In this document: positions 17,835 through 27,307 of the stretch, in pieces
How the letters are laid out: the number at the start of each line of letters is the position of its first letter
Numbering within the stretch: the first letter of the stretch is position 1
NCBI GenBank assembly: GCA_934121905.1
Contig: CAKOVI010000001.1
Span: forward strand, 1-64,000
DNA: 64,000 nucleotides
Reading direction: 5' to 3'
DNA from: an uncultured Clostridia bacterium
GTDB lineage: Bacteria > Bacillota > Clostridia > TANB77 > CAG-508
The notes under the pieces: model-generated
Databases searched by the model: none
What the model saw: only the letters and a program-made list of their open reading frames with translations
Told to the model about the DNA's origin: nothing
Position numbers and translations under genes: made by a program

Positions 17835-17863
17835 TTGAAAAATCCGCCATTTTAATATAAAAT
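17835..17863 (+). promoter_or_regulatory. Promoter of smc
   Basis: TTGAAA (17835-17840), a 17-bp spacer and TAAAAT (17858-17863). Confidence 0.7.
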
Positions 17864-17865
17864 AA

Positions 17866-17926
17866 TGTTCACAAAAGAACCGGTCCCAAATGAACATGTT
17901 CACAAAAGAACCGGTTCCAAACGAAC
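17866..17926. repeat. Tandem 31-bp repeat containing AAAGAACCGGTYCCAAA in the smc leader
   Basis: Two near-identical units start at 17866 and 17897, each with TGTTCACAAAAGAACCGG. They belong to the GGTTC repeat family but are arranged as a direct repeat. They lie between the -10 box and the smc ribosome-binding site, so they are transcribed into the leader. Confidence 0.8.
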
Positions 17927-17947
17927 AAGCAGGGAAAGGAAAAAAAC

Positions 17948-20900
17948 ATGTACTTAAAAAGACTAGAATTACAAGGATTTAAATCATTTGCAGATAAAAC
18001 AGTACTAGAATTTATGCCAGGAATAACAAGTGTAATAGGGCCAAACGGTTCAGGAAAAAGCAACATAGCAGATGCAATTAGATGGGTACTTGGAGAGCAA
18101 AGCATGAAAGAACTCCGTGGTGGAAAATCGGTAGATATAATATTTGCAGGAACACAAAATAGAAAATCATTAGGGTTTGCAGAGGCATCACTAGTATTTG
18201 ATAATCAAGATGGCAAACTTCCAATTGAATATAAAGAAGTAATAGTTACAAGAAAATTATATAGAAGTGGAGAAACAGGATATTACATAAATAAAACACA
18301 ATGTAGATTAAAAGATATATTGGAATTATTTATGGATACTGGAATAGGAAAAGATGGATACTCAATAATTGGTCAAGGTAAAATTGATGAGATATTAAGT
18401 AATAAATCAGAAGACAGAAGAAATGTATTTGAGGAAGCTGCAGGAATTGTAAAATTTAAAACAAGGAAAGAAGAATCTGAAAAAAAATTAGAACATACTA
18501 AATTAAATGTCCTAAGAATAAATGACATTTTAACAGAAATAGAAGCTAACTTAGAGCCATTAAAGCAACAATCAGATAAGGCAAAAAGATACTTGGATTT
18601 GAAAAATGAACTTAAAAGCATAGAGGTTGGTTTATTTTTATATAATATAGAAAAATATAAAAACGATTTGGTAAAAGTTCAAGAAGACATCGAAATTATG
18701 CAAAATACTTGCAATTTAGAGGAAGGTAAACTTGAGAAAATAAAGATTCTTAAAGAAGAGTTAAAAGGGCAAATTGATGATTTAACAGAAGAAATAGAAA
18801 ATACTCAAAACTTAAGGTTTACAAGCCAAAAAGATGTTGAAGCTTTAACTTCTGAAATTAATGTTGCAAAATCTAAAATTGAAAACAACGAGGAAAATAT
18901 AAAAAGGTTTAAGGAAGAAATTGAGGAAACAAAAGCGAAAATTTCGAAAACAGAAGAAGAGATGAAGTTTAAACTAAGTAAAAAAGAAAGTTTAAAGGAA
19001 AATAAAGAAAAATATGAAAAAGAGCTTAGGGAAAAGCAAAGTGAATTAGAAAAAATAAATCAAACTTTATCTGAAAAAGAATTAGAAATAGAAAATGATA
19101 AAAGAAAACTTGAGGAAAATACTGATTTGAAATATGAAATAGAGGGAAACATAAATGAACAAAAAGCAAATATTTCAAATATAGAAAAAAGAAAAGTACA
19201 ACTTCAAAATGATATACAAAGTAGTATATCAGAATTAGATAATACAAGATTTTCTAAGGAAGAAATTGAAAAAGGCTTTTTTGAAATTCAAAAAGAAAAG
19301 AATAAGGTATCTAAAGAACTTCAAGACATAATTACTGAAAAGAATAGGGCAGAAGAACAAATAAAATCAATTGATATAAAGATAAACAATAGTATACAAG
19401 AATTAAGTTTTAAAGAATCAAAACACAAATTTTTAGTTGAAACAGAAAAAGAAAAAGATGGATATCAAAGAAGTGTTAAAGCTTTACTATTAGAATGTGA
19501 GAAAACGAAAGAACTAGGAAAAGGCGTAAAAGGAGCATTAGCAGAGCTTATTGATGTGCCTCAAAACTTAGAAACAGCAATAGAGATGGCATTAGGTGCT
19601 AGTATTCAAAATATAGTAACAGAAAATGAACAAGATGCAAAAAGATTGATTGAACATTTAAGAAAAAATAATCTAGGAAGAGCATCATTTTTACCAATTT
19701 CAAATATTCAAGGAAAAAGACCTGAAAAAATAAAAGGAAACATTCAAGGAGTTTTAGGTTTAGCATCAGATTTAATAAAATATGACAAAAAATATGAACA
19801 AATAATTTTAAATTTATTAGGCAGAACTGTAATTGTAGAAAATATGGATACAGCAATCAAAGTTTCTAAGGAAAATGGACACAACTTTAAAATTGTAACA
19901 ATAGATGGTGACATTATTAGCCAAACAGGTTCAATGACAGGTGGTTCTGTTAATAAAAAGACTGTTAAGATTTTAGGTAGAAGTAAAGAAATTGAGGACT
20001 TAGCAAATCAAATTGAAAATATCAAAAAAATGCAAGAAGATTTGAAAAAGCAAAAAGAAAATATTATAAATTCGAATAAGCAAGTACTTGAAAATGCTGA
20101 AAAATTAGAAAATGCACTTCAAACAATTGAGATAAAATACAATGTTGAAAATCAAAAACTAAATACTGTTAAGGAAAATATTGATAGAATATCAAATCAT
20201 TTAGAAAAACTAAGAAAAGAAAAAGCAGAATTAGAAAATCAAAAAGACGAATATTTGAAGGCTATTGAAGAAAAAAATAAAGAAAAAATACAAATTGATA
20301 ACGAAAACGAAGAAATAAAAGCAAAAATAAATGAATATTCTAGCTTAAACAAAGATACAGTTAAAAAAGTAGATGATTTGAATTTTGATATTACAAATTT
20401 AAAAATATCTGTATCATCATTTAATGAAAGTGAAAGTTCAATTGATGAAATGGCTGAAATGCTTAAAAATGAAATAGAAAATCAAAACAAAAGCATAGAA
20501 AACAAAGAAAATCAGATTGAAAGAATTAATATTGAACAAAAAGAGCTTGAAAATAAAATAAATGAAACAAATTCAAAAATAGAAGAATTAAAAGCTAAAA
20601 CCTTATCAAGTGATGAAGATATTGAAAAAATGAAAAAAGAAAGACTTTCAGCAAATGAAAAATTGTCTTTAAAAGAAAAAGAAGAGGTTGATGAATTTAA
20701 GATAATTGAGGATTTAAAAGGTCAAATTGTAAAAATTGAGGTTAAAAAATCTAAAATAGAGGATGACTTAAATGACACAATTACATCTTTATGGAATGAA
20801 TATGAGCTTACACCCAATAGTGTTGAAGGCTATGAAAAGCCAGCAAATATTGCAATTACAACAAGAAGGGTAAATAGTTTAAAACAAGATATTAGAGAAC

Positions 20901-21496
20901 TTGGAAGTGTAAATGTAGATTCAATTGAGGAATATAAAAATCAAAAACAAAGATATGACTTTATGTGTGAACAACGTTTAGATTTGGAAAATACAATGGC
21001 AAAATTAAGAGATATGATTAGCGAAATAACAGATAATATGAAAGTTAGATTTAAGGAAAAAATGCAAATTATAAATGAAAACTTTGGTCAAACTTTTAAG
21101 GAATTATTTGGTGGAGGAGAAGCTAGAATTAAGCTAGAAGATGAGGCTAACATTTTGGAATGCGGCATAGATATAGAGGCTCAGCCACCAGGAAAGAAGC
21201 TTCAAAGTATGGGATTATTATCTGGTGGAGAAAGAGCATTTACTGCAATTGCATTATTGTTTGCAATTTTAAAGATGAACCCAGCACCATTTTGTGTATT
21301 GGATGAGATTGAGGCTGCTCTTGATGATGTTAATGTTAATAGATATGCGGAATTTTTGAAGAAGTTTGCTGTTGGTACTCAATTTTTGGTTATTACTCAT
21401 AGAAAGGGTACTATGGAAGCTGCTGATACTGTTTATGGTGTTACTATGGAGGAGAAAGGAATTTCTAAGTTGCTTTCTATGAAGTTAAATAAATAG
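17948..21496 (+). CDS. smc: Chromosome segregation ATPase SMC
   Basis: This 1182-aa protein has the full SMC layout: Walker A GPNGSGKSN (residues 31-39), Q-loop, a long coiled coil, a hinge at about 500-680 (GALAELIDVPQNLETAIEMA ... TGSMTGGSV), the return coiled coil, and a C-terminal head with the LLSGGERA signature and FCVLDEIEAALDD Walker B. It forms the condensin-like complex with ScpA and ScpB that compacts and segregates the chromosome. AGGGAAAGGA precedes the ATG. The usual downstream ftsY is absent. Confidence 0.97.
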   Translation: MYLKRLELQGFKSFADKTVLEFMPGITSVIGPNGSGKSNIADAIRWVLGEQSMKELRGGKSVDIIFAGTQNRKSLGFAEASLVFDNQDGKLPIEYKEVIVTRKLYRSGETGYYINKTQCRLKDILELFMDTGIGKDGYSIIGQGKIDEILSNKSEDRRNVFEEAAGIVKFKTRKEESEKKLEHTKLNVLRINDILTEIEANLEPLKQQSDKAKRYLDLKNELKSIEVGLFLYNIEKYKNDLVKVQEDIEIMQNTCNLEEGKLEKIKILKEELKGQIDDLTEEIENTQNLRFTSQKDVEALTSEINVAKSKIENNEENIKRFKEEIEETKAKISKTEEEMKFKLSKKESLKENKEKYEKELREKQSELEKINQTLSEKELEIENDKRKLEENTDLKYEIEGNINEQKANISNIEKRKVQLQNDIQSSISELDNTRFSKEEIEKGFFEIQKEKNKVSKELQDIITEKNRAEEQIKSIDIKINNSIQELSFKESKHKFLVETEKEKDGYQRSVKALLLECEKTKELGKGVKGALAELIDVPQNLETAIEMALGASIQNIVTENEQDAKRLIEHLRKNNLGRASFLPISNIQGKRPEKIKGNIQGVLGLASDLIKYDKKYEQIILNLLGRTVIVENMDTAIKVSKENGHNFKIVTIDGDIISQTGSMTGGSVNKKTVKILGRSKEIEDLANQIENIKKMQEDLKKQKENIINSNKQVLENAEKLENALQTIEIKYNVENQKLNTVKENIDRISNHLEKLRKEKAELENQKDEYLKAIEEKNKEKIQIDNENEEIKAKINEYSSLNKDTVKKVDDLNFDITNLKISVSSFNESESSIDEMAEMLKNEIENQNKSIENKENQIERINIEQKELENKINETNSKIEELKAKTLSSDEDIEKMKKERLSANEKLSLKEKEEVDEFKIIEDLKGQIVKIEVKKSKIEDDLNDTITSLWNEYELTPNSVEGYEKPANIAITTRRVNSLKQDIRELGSVNVDSIEEYKNQKQRYDFMCEQRLDLENTMAKLRDMISEITDNMKVRFKEKMQIINENFGQTFKELFGGGEARIKLEDEANILECGIDIEAQPPGKKLQSMGLLSGGERAFTAIALLFAILKMNPAPFCVLDEIEAALDDVNVNRYAEFLKKFAVGTQFLVITHRKGTMEAADTVYGVTMEEKGISKLLSMKLNK

Positions 21497-21616
21497 TAGA
21501 GAATTGATTTTAGCTTGTTAAAATTTAGTTGGATTGCTAAGATTAGATTTTAGTATGTATAAATTTGGAAAAGATGGCAAGAATTTTAATATAACAATTT
21601 TTAAGGAGAAAGTTTT

Positions 21617-21940
21617 ATGGAAAAATGTAAAATGAAAAATGTTGTTGTATTAAGAAACTTGCCATCTAATTTAATTGAGGAAGCTTTTGTGGTTGTTAAG
21701 TCTAAAAATGTTGCGAGAAGTTTGGAACGTATTGATGGAAAAAACGAAAATATAGATAGAAAAAATAAGGATGATGGATATATTGTAAGAGAAGCTGAAA
21801 GTGTTCTTTCTAGTTATGTTAGCTTGGTAGAGAAAAAGGATGAAAAAAAGATTGCTTTAGGAATTAAGAGAAGATATAATATGCTTAAGATTTATGGAGT
21901 ATTAGTCACAGTTGCTTTTGTTGTGGCAGTTGTTTTCTAG
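21617..21940 (+). CDS. Small C-tail-anchored membrane protein, unknown function
   Basis: This 107-aa protein has a charged N-terminal 85 residues and a single hydrophobic C-terminal helix (IYGVLVTVAFVVAVVF), so the bulk would face the cytosol. AAGGAGAAAG precedes the ATG. I do not recognise the family. Confidence 0.55.
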   Translation: MEKCKMKNVVVLRNLPSNLIEEAFVVVKSKNVARSLERIDGKNENIDRKNKDDGYIVREAESVLSSYVSLVEKKDEKKIALGIKRRYNMLKIYGVLVTVAFVVAVVF

Positions 21941-21947
21941 TAATCTT

Positions 21948-22076
21948 ATGAAAGGAATGATTATATGGATAGATTTAGATAAAATAGATGAATATCCATT
22001 ATTACCTAATGTAATAAAAGGTGTTTTGAAGGAGAATAAATTTCCGGTACATAAAATATGTAATGATTTAAAGTAA
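21948..22076 (+). CDS. Possible 42-aa ORF
   Basis: ATG at 21948 opens 42 codons (starting MKGMIIWIDLDKIDEYPLLP) ending in TAA. No convincing ribosome-binding site is visible. The WIDLDKID motif hints at a remnant of a larger protein rather than a working microprotein. Confidence 0.2.
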   Translation: MKGMIIWIDLDKIDEYPLLPNVIKGVLKENKFPVHKICNDLK

Positions 22077-22121
22077 TGATGTGGTTAAGGGAGAAAAATA
22101 AAACAGAATGGAGAATAAATT

Positions 22122-22907
22122 ATGATAATTTATAGTAAAGAACAGGGAGTAATAAGACCTAGTGGAATTAAGAAGTTGGATGGAACAAGAGATAGTAATT
22201 ATAAATTACCTCATATAGCAGTAGGAGTTTTTTCTGAATATTTATTACAAGACATAGTCGAAAAATTTGAATCTAAAAAAGTAGGATTAATTAGTTGTGC
22301 TAATTGTCAAAGACCAACGTATATTATGAAATATAAAGGTATAAAAATAACGTTATTTTTAGCAGGAATAAGTGGACCTTGGATAAGTGCTGATATTGAA
22401 GAATTAAATGTTAATGGAGTGGATACATTTATTATTTTCGGAAATTGCGGAGTGCTAGATAAAGACATAGAGGATTGTTCTATTATTATTCCTAATAGAG
22501 CCTTTCGAGATGATGGAATTAGTTATCATTATTTACCGGACTCAGAATCGATAGAGTTAAATAAAAAATACATAAAATTATTTAAAGAAGTATTAAGAGA
22601 AAATAATTATGATTATGCTGAAGGTGCTACATGGACAACAGACGGTTTTTATAGAGAAACTAAAGAAAAAATTGAGATGTTTCAGAAAAAAGGGGCTATT
22701 TGTGTGGAAATGGAAGGAGCGTCTATTGCAGCTGTTTGTGAGTATAAAAAATTAAATTATTTTACATTTTATTATGCAGGTGATAATTTAGATTCTGTAG
22801 AATGGGAAGAAAGAAGTCTGAGTCAATTAGTAGATTTTGAAAAAAAATCTAGAGTACCTTTTTTAGCATTTGAATTAGCATATAAAATAGAAAATAAAAA
22901 TATGTAA
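22122..22907 (+). CDS. Nucleoside phosphorylase (PNP/UDP family)
   Basis: In this 261-aa protein an AGISGPW-type glycine motif and FGNCGVL form the phosphate and base site. GAICVEMEGASIAAV is the family's nucleoside-binding MEG motif, where Glu contacts the ribose. Such enzymes cleave nucleosides with phosphate to release base and ribose-1-phosphate; the uridine phosphorylase-like sequence does not allow a firm substrate. GGAGAA precedes the ATG. Confidence 0.8.
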   Translation: MIIYSKEQGVIRPSGIKKLDGTRDSNYKLPHIAVGVFSEYLLQDIVEKFESKKVGLISCANCQRPTYIMKYKGIKITLFLAGISGPWISADIEELNVNGVDTFIIFGNCGVLDKDIEDCSIIIPNRAFRDDGISYHYLPDSESIELNKKYIKLFKEVLRENNYDYAEGATWTTDGFYRETKEKIEMFQKKGAICVEMEGASIAAVCEYKKLNYFTFYYAGDNLDSVEWEERSLSQLVDFEKKSRVPFLAFELAYKIENKNM

Positions 22908-22990
22908 AAGTAAAGTAGGCGAGCTCAAAAGATATTGAATCTCGTCTATTTAAATTTTTTGCGTAAGCTTTTATATTATAATTTTTTTTA

Positions 22991-23447
22991 TTAGAATGCT
23001 TTCTTTATTTCACCACAAGCAATTTTGGTACCAGAATTACCACTAGGTTGAGTTGTAAAATTATCAGGCATATCATGAATAATTATAACTTTTCCAATTA
23101 TATCTTTTACTTTAAATTTATTAAGAAAAACACTCATATAACTATATCCATTATTTTCAATTAGTGGTGGCAAATTTCCAACATGATATGGATGAGGACA
23201 ATTTTTGGGATTATAATGAGCTTTTGCATTAGCAAATTCATCATTTGAATTTCCTGTACAAGAAGTTCCGTTCATGTATATGAAATCCGAAAAATCTACC
23301 TTTACAATGGTTTGGTGATTGTGGTAATCCATTAATTTTGGCAGTTAACATTACACCGTTTTTTACTTCTTTGAATGTAACAACACCATTTATTTGGGGG
23401 AATTTTGTCCCTCCTTTTATATTGGCTTTAGCAGTATTAAAAAACAT
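22991..23447 (-). CDS. sodC: Cu/Zn superoxide dismutase, read through a +1 shift at CGG
   Basis: The frame starting at 23447 (after AAAGGAGAG) reads to GFHIHE, the Cu-ligand HxH motif, then meets CGG and runs off. Skipping the C gives HEGTSCTGNSNDEFANAKAHYN-type sequence with the disulfide Cys and zinc histidines, and continues to IIIHDMPDNF (last Cu His) and the second Cys near the end. The joined protein is about 151 aa, standard for the family. No signal peptide is visible, unusual for bacterial SodC, so it would act in the cytosol. A one-base error or pseudogene is the alternative. Confidence 0.85.
23268..23270 (-). other. Candidate +1 frameshift codon (GAA C GGA) in sodC
   Basis: In frame CGG leads to a short nonsense tail. 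Skipping its C reads GGA ACT TCT TGT and restores the conserved GTSC segment. Confidence 0.55.
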
Positions 23448-23609
23448 ATTTATCTCTCCTTTGAAGTTTATTCTATAGTAGTATATGCAAAATGTTTGTG
23501 GAATGAGATTGGAGGGTGGAAAATAGTTGGAGAGGAAGAGGGGTGAAGGGGAGTTGATAATAGGGAAAGTGATGGGAAGATAGATGATAGGAATAGGTTG
23601 GGTTTATTG

Positions 23610-23625
23610 GCTCATAACCCGAAGG
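23610..23625 (+). repeat. Left attachment core (att direct repeat)
   Basis: GCTCATAACCCGAAGG is identical to 47087-47102 and corresponds to the anticodon (CAT) stem-loop of initiator tRNA-fMet. Confidence 0.85.
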
Positions 23626-23655
23626 TCGATGGTTCGAGTCCATCTCCCGCAACCA
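23610..23655 (+). pseudogene. 3' half of tRNA-fMet (CAT) at the left element end
   Basis: From the anticodon loop onward this is a normal initiator tRNA: anticodon 3' arm CCCG, variable loop, T-arm GATGG-TTCGAGT-CCATC, acceptor strand TCCCGCA and encoded ACCA. The matching 5' half (which should start TGCGGGA) is absent upstream, so this is not a working gene. The piece may have been carried by the element to rebuild the tRNA at its normal site. Confidence 0.8.
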
Positions 23656-23661
23656 AAGTAT

Positions 23662-23699
23662 AAATACTTACAGTTTCAACAACTGTGGGTATTTTTTTA
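23662..23699 (+). terminator. Intrinsic terminator after the tRNA fragment
   Basis: AAATAC-TT-ACAGTT pairs with AACTGT-GG-GTATTT, followed by T's: a normal tRNA terminator retained with the fragment. Confidence 0.75.
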
Positions 23700-23750
23700 T
23701 GCCTTGAAATTGGTTGCAATAATGCTTTAAAATGGCAATATTATGTTGAA

Positions 23751-23771
23751 TTGGGTAAAAATTGGGTAAAA
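23751..23771 (+). repeat. Left pair of TTGGGTAAAA direct repeats (putative integrase arm sites)
   Basis: Two TTGGGTAAAA units (23751, 23762) lie 125 bp inside the left core. The same pair occurs 118 bp inside the right core. Confidence 0.75.
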
Positions 23772-23907
23772 TAAATACCTCGAATGACTTAAATATCAAT
23801 AAAAATTCATTAAAATTTTATACTTACACTACAATGTTATAAATAAATATTTTAAATTTTTAACATAATTTAATAATGTAAATTGCAATAAAATTTTTAA
23901 AATTATA

Positions 23908-23953
23908 GTAAAAAACTTTTGGGAAAGAGATATATAATCTCAAAGTTTTTTAC
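23908..23953 (-). terminator. Hairpin terminator downstream of int
   Basis: GTAAAAAACTTT pairs with AAAGTTTTTTAC across the loop. On the minus strand it follows the end of int. The 23448-24005 interval otherwise holds only the att, tRNA and arm features and no gene. Confidence 0.65.
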
Positions 23954-24005
23954 CTTTTTACATCGTGAAAATTTGTAATTTGTGAAAATTAGAAAAAAGT
24001 TCAAA

Positions 24006-25199
24006 TTAAGACCTTGTTGGTAATAATAAGTTTTCTAGTGCATAGCCAGCTTTTCTATTATGAGAAAGTAGTGGATGCACATAAAAGTCAAGTGTAGTAC
24101 TTATTTGTGCATGACCTAGTCTCGCAGAAATGACTGCTATGTCAATATTTTGTGCAACTAGTAAACTTGCATTTGTATGTCTTAATCCGTGAAAATTAAT
24201 TACAGGTAATCCTATTTGACCAACATATTTTACAAACCATTTGCTAATTGTAGAAGGATGCATTGGTTTGCCATCTACTTGTACAAATAACCTATCAGAA
24301 TTAGTCCATAATTCGCCGTAAATCGATTTTTGTTCTTCATACCATAACTTATATTCCTCAAGTAAAGAAATGATAAATTTAGGTATTGCAATTTCTCTAA
24401 TGGAACTTTCTGTTTTAGGAACTTTTGTGAAAACTCCCATATCTGCCAGATACTGACTAGAGCGATTAATACTAATAATTCCATTTTTAAAATCAACATC
24501 TTGCCATTCTAATCCCATTAATTCTCCTAAACGAACACCAGTAAATACTGTAAGAATGATTGCAACTTTGTATTTAGTATCTTCGCTAGATAACAACTCT
24601 AAATTTTCTAGTAATATCTTAGTTTGTTCATCATCATAAGATCTTCTTTTTGGTTTCCTAGCTTTAGGTGGCTGAACACGTTCAGCAGGATTCGCCACTA
24701 TTAATTGCCAATAAACTGCTTTGTGAAGCATTGCTCTTAATAATCTGTGATGCTCTAAAATTGTTTTACCAGATAAGGGCTTTTTGGTTTTTGAACCATT
24801 GTTACCTTTTTTTCTAACTAATTGAGTATCTTTTTCAAGTAAATCATAGAATTTCATAATGTCAGTTGGTTTAATTTTGGTAATATAAAAATGTCCGAAA
24901 TATGGTATAAGTCTTGTTTCTAACATTCTACAATATCGTTTGTATGTTGAAGGAGCAAGTTCTTTTGAGCCATAATCTCTTTTCCATATTTCAGTAAATT
25001 CAGAAAATTTAAGAGATTTACCATCAATTACGAAACCATTTTGTACTTCAGTAACAAATTTTGCTAGTTCAACTTCTGCATCTTTTTTAGTTCCATGTAC
25101 TGTTTTTCTGTGTATCATAGGTTTTCCGTTTAGGTCAAATCCTTCTGATACTGTTAGCCTGTAACTATTTTTTCCTCTTTTTTCTATACTCCCAGCCAT
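24006..25199 (-). CDS. int: Tyrosine recombinase/integrase
   Basis: This 397-aa protein has the Tn916-like arm-binding N-terminus (MAGSIEKRGKNSYRLTVSEG), a SAM-like core-binding domain (about residues 65-180) and a catalytic domain with Arg in FTGVRLGE, HGLRHT, the LGHAQ box and the nucleophile Tyr in TLDFYVH. It cuts and joins the att cores for integration and excision. AAAGGAGGTG precedes the ATG. It sits at the left end reading outward, as is usual for tRNA-directed elements. Its promoter contains GTTAAC operator-like sites. Confidence 0.95.
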   Translation of the reverse strand: MAGSIEKRGKNSYRLTVSEGFDLNGKPMIHRKTVHGTKKDAEVELAKFVTEVQNGFVIDGKSLKFSEFTEIWKRDYGSKELAPSTYKRYCRMLETRLIPYFGHFYITKIKPTDIMKFYDLLEKDTQLVRKKGNNGSKTKKPLSGKTILEHHRLLRAMLHKAVYWQLIVANPAERVQPPKARKPKRRSYDDEQTKILLENLELLSSEDTKYKVAIILTVFTGVRLGELMGLEWQDVDFKNGIISINRSSQYLADMGVFTKVPKTESSIREIAIPKFIISLLEEYKLWYEEQKSIYGELWTNSDRLFVQVDGKPMHPSTISKWFVKYVGQIGLPVINFHGLRHTNASLLVAQNIDIAVISARLGHAQISTTLDFYVHPLLSHNRKAGYALENLLLPTRS

Positions 25200-25253
25200 T
25201 ACTTATTTCACCTCCTTTCAAGTATGCCTATGGTGGGAGGAGTACGTGTATAA

Positions 25254-25296
25254 TTGTTAACAACATTATTATACAACAATAGTTAACAAATTGCAA
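25254..25296 (-). promoter_or_regulatory. int promoter with two GTTAAC operator-like sites
   Basis: On the minus strand, TTGCAA (25296-25291), a 17-bp spacer and TATAAT (25273-25268). One GTTAAC (25282-25287) is inside the spacer. A second, in the perfect palindrome TTGTTAACAA (25254-25263), lies just past the -10 box. Confidence 0.75.
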
Positions 25297-25409
25297 TAGA
25301 TTTCAAAAATAAACTTAAAAAATTTATAAATGTAATAAAATGTAAAAAATGTCGAAAATTTGAAAGCTAAAATCCTTTGAAAATACTGGATTATTTACAG
25401 AAAATATGA

Positions 25410-25415
25410 TATAAT
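25410..25415 (+). promoter_or_regulatory. Extended -10 promoter of the CBASS-like operon
   Basis: TATAAT is preceded by TG one base upstream (TGATATAAT). The -35 box is weak. AGGAGG follows before the ATG at 25442. Confidence 0.55.
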
Positions 25416-25441
25416 ACGACAAATATATAGGAGGAATTTAC

Positions 25442-25987
25442 ATGAATATAATAGAATCAGAGATAAGACAAATTTTTGCATCAATAGTATGGAACCATAA
25501 AATTCATGAAAAACATAGTGATATTAATTCTTTTTGGTTTAATGTTTTAGAATTTTGCAAGATATTATCTTCAGCAATTACTACATCAGGATTATTAACT
25601 TGCTTTTTTATTGATGAAGTTGCTTTAAAGATAATTACCACTGTTTTTTCAGCTATATCTCTATTTATAAATACTTTTTATAAAACATATAATTTAAAAG
25701 AATCAAGAGATAGTCATAAATTAAGCGCATTAGAATTTTTACAATTAAAAAATGAAACCATTTGTGTATTATCAGATATAAAATTAAATAAGATAGAATT
25801 GGATGAAGCTACTAAGAAGAGAGATGAGATATTATTAAAATATCATAATATATGCAAGAAAAGCTTATCTACATGTGATAGAGCTGTAAAAAAAGCATCA
25901 AATGCTTTAAAAATACAAAAAGATAATACATTTTCAGATGAAGAAATAGATAGCTATTTACCTGTAGAGCTTAGAAAGGGAAAATAA
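25442..25987 (+). CDS. SLATT-domain two-transmembrane effector
   Basis: This 181-aa protein has a short N-terminal helix, then two adjacent membrane segments (about residues 35-55 and 60-80: ILSSAITTSGLLTCFFI; IITTVFSAISLFINTFY) and a soluble helical C-terminus with a basic cluster. This is the layout of SLATT domains, predicted pore-forming effectors paired with SMODS nucleotidyltransferases in CBASS. The next gene is such an enzyme and starts directly after the stop codon. It would open the membrane when the nucleotide second messenger is made during infection. Confidence 0.8.
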   Translation: MNIIESEIRQIFASIVWNHKIHEKHSDINSFWFNVLEFCKILSSAITTSGLLTCFFIDEVALKIITTVFSAISLFINTFYKTYNLKESRDSHKLSALEFLQLKNETICVLSDIKLNKIELDEATKKRDEILLKYHNICKKSLSTCDRAVKKASNALKIQKDNTFSDEEIDSYLPVELRKGK

Positions 25988-27286
25988 ATGATTAAAGATG
26001 ATTTTTGTGATTTCTGTAACAACATAAAACTAGATAATTTTGAAGATATGAAAACAACAGTAAAAGGCATTACAAAAAAACTAAATAAACATTATTATGA
26101 CATAGATGATGACGAATCTAATATGTATATTGTAGGTTCAGTTGGTAGAACTACAGCAATAAAAAATACAAGTGATTTGGACATACTTTTTAATCTACCT
26201 AAGAGTGTTTATGATAGAATAAATGATAATGATGGAAATAAACAATCTCAATTATTACAAGAAGTAAAAAATGTATTGAAAGAAAAATATCCTAATACAG
26301 ACTTAAAAGGTGATGGACAAGTTGTAGTAATAAACTTTACAAAATACACAGTAGAATTAGTTCCAGGATTTAAGCAAAATGATGATTCACTTAAATATCC
26401 AGATACAAATGATGGAGGAAGCTGGAAGATTACAAATCCAATTCCAGAAATAGACGAATGTAAGAAAAAAGATGATGACACAAATGGAAATTTTACAAAT
26501 ATATGTCATATGCTTAGATCATGGAAAAACAAAAAAGGATTTAAATTTAAAGGCTTATTAATTGACACTTTGACTAATAATTTCCTTGAAAAGAAGAAGG
26601 AATATCAAAATTGTGGATATGAAAATTATTTAAATCTAGTTAAAGATATTTTTGAGTTTTTAAAGAATGAAGATAAAGATAAGAGTTATTGGTTTGCAAT
26701 AGGAAGTAATCAAAAAATATATAATGATGATGGAGGAAAATTCGTAAAAAAAGCCACAAAAGCTTATAACAAAATTAAAGATTTAAATGAGGATTCTAAA
26801 AATTTAAATAAAGAATTAAGGAATCTTTTGGGAAAAGAATTTCCTAAAGCACAAAATGAGGAAGAAGAAAAAGAACAATACGCTTATGATCATACAGAAG
26901 AATTTATTGAAGATGAATATCCTGTTGATGTAGTATTAAATTTAAAATTGGATTGTATAGTAACACAAGATGGATTCCGCCCAGCTAGTTTAAGGGATAT
27001 GATAACAAATCATGTGCTTCTAAAGAGGGATAAAAAATTAGAATTTTACATAGTAAATAAAGCAGAAATTATGAATTATGGTATAGATAAAATTCTTTGG
27101 AAAGTAAAAAACGAAGGAGATTTAGCTAAACAAAAAAACGATATTAGGGGACAAATTTTAGAAACAAATAGTTATACACATACTGAATATTCTAAATTTG
27201 ATGGTGACCATTATGTTGAAGCATATATAATAAAAAATGATGTATGTATAGCTAAAGGAAAAATTGATGTTCCAATAAGGGTTTAA
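25988..27286 (+). CDS. CD-NTase (SMODS nucleotidyltransferase) with a likely AGS-C sensor domain
   Basis: This 432-aa protein has the Pol-beta-like catalytic motif GSVGRTTAIKNTSDLD (GS at 50-51, Asp 63 and Asp 65) and the third acidic residue in YTVELVPG (Glu 123). It makes cyclic or linear oligonucleotide signals in CBASS. The final 130 residues (from about DEYPVDVVLN) form a separate beta-rich domain that resembles the AGS-C sensor fused to some SMODS enzymes. It is translationally coupled to the SLATT effector gene. No E1/E2/JAB or HORMA/TRIP13 genes are present, so it is a minimal type I arrangement. Confidence 0.88.
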   Translation: MIKDDFCDFCNNIKLDNFEDMKTTVKGITKKLNKHYYDIDDDESNMYIVGSVGRTTAIKNTSDLDILFNLPKSVYDRINDNDGNKQSQLLQEVKNVLKEKYPNTDLKGDGQVVVINFTKYTVELVPGFKQNDDSLKYPDTNDGGSWKITNPIPEIDECKKKDDDTNGNFTNICHMLRSWKNKKGFKFKGLLIDTLTNNFLEKKKEYQNCGYENYLNLVKDIFEFLKNEDKDKSYWFAIGSNQKIYNDDGGKFVKKATKAYNKIKDLNEDSKNLNKELRNLLGKEFPKAQNEEEEKEQYAYDHTEEFIEDEYPVDVVLNLKLDCIVTQDGFRPASLRDMITNHVLLKRDKKLEFYIVNKAEIMNYGIDKILWKVKNEGDLAKQKNDIRGQILETNSYTHTEYSKFDGDHYVEAYIIKNDVCIAKGKIDVPIRV

Positions 27287-27307
27287 AAGAAAGCGAGAAA
27301 ATATAAG

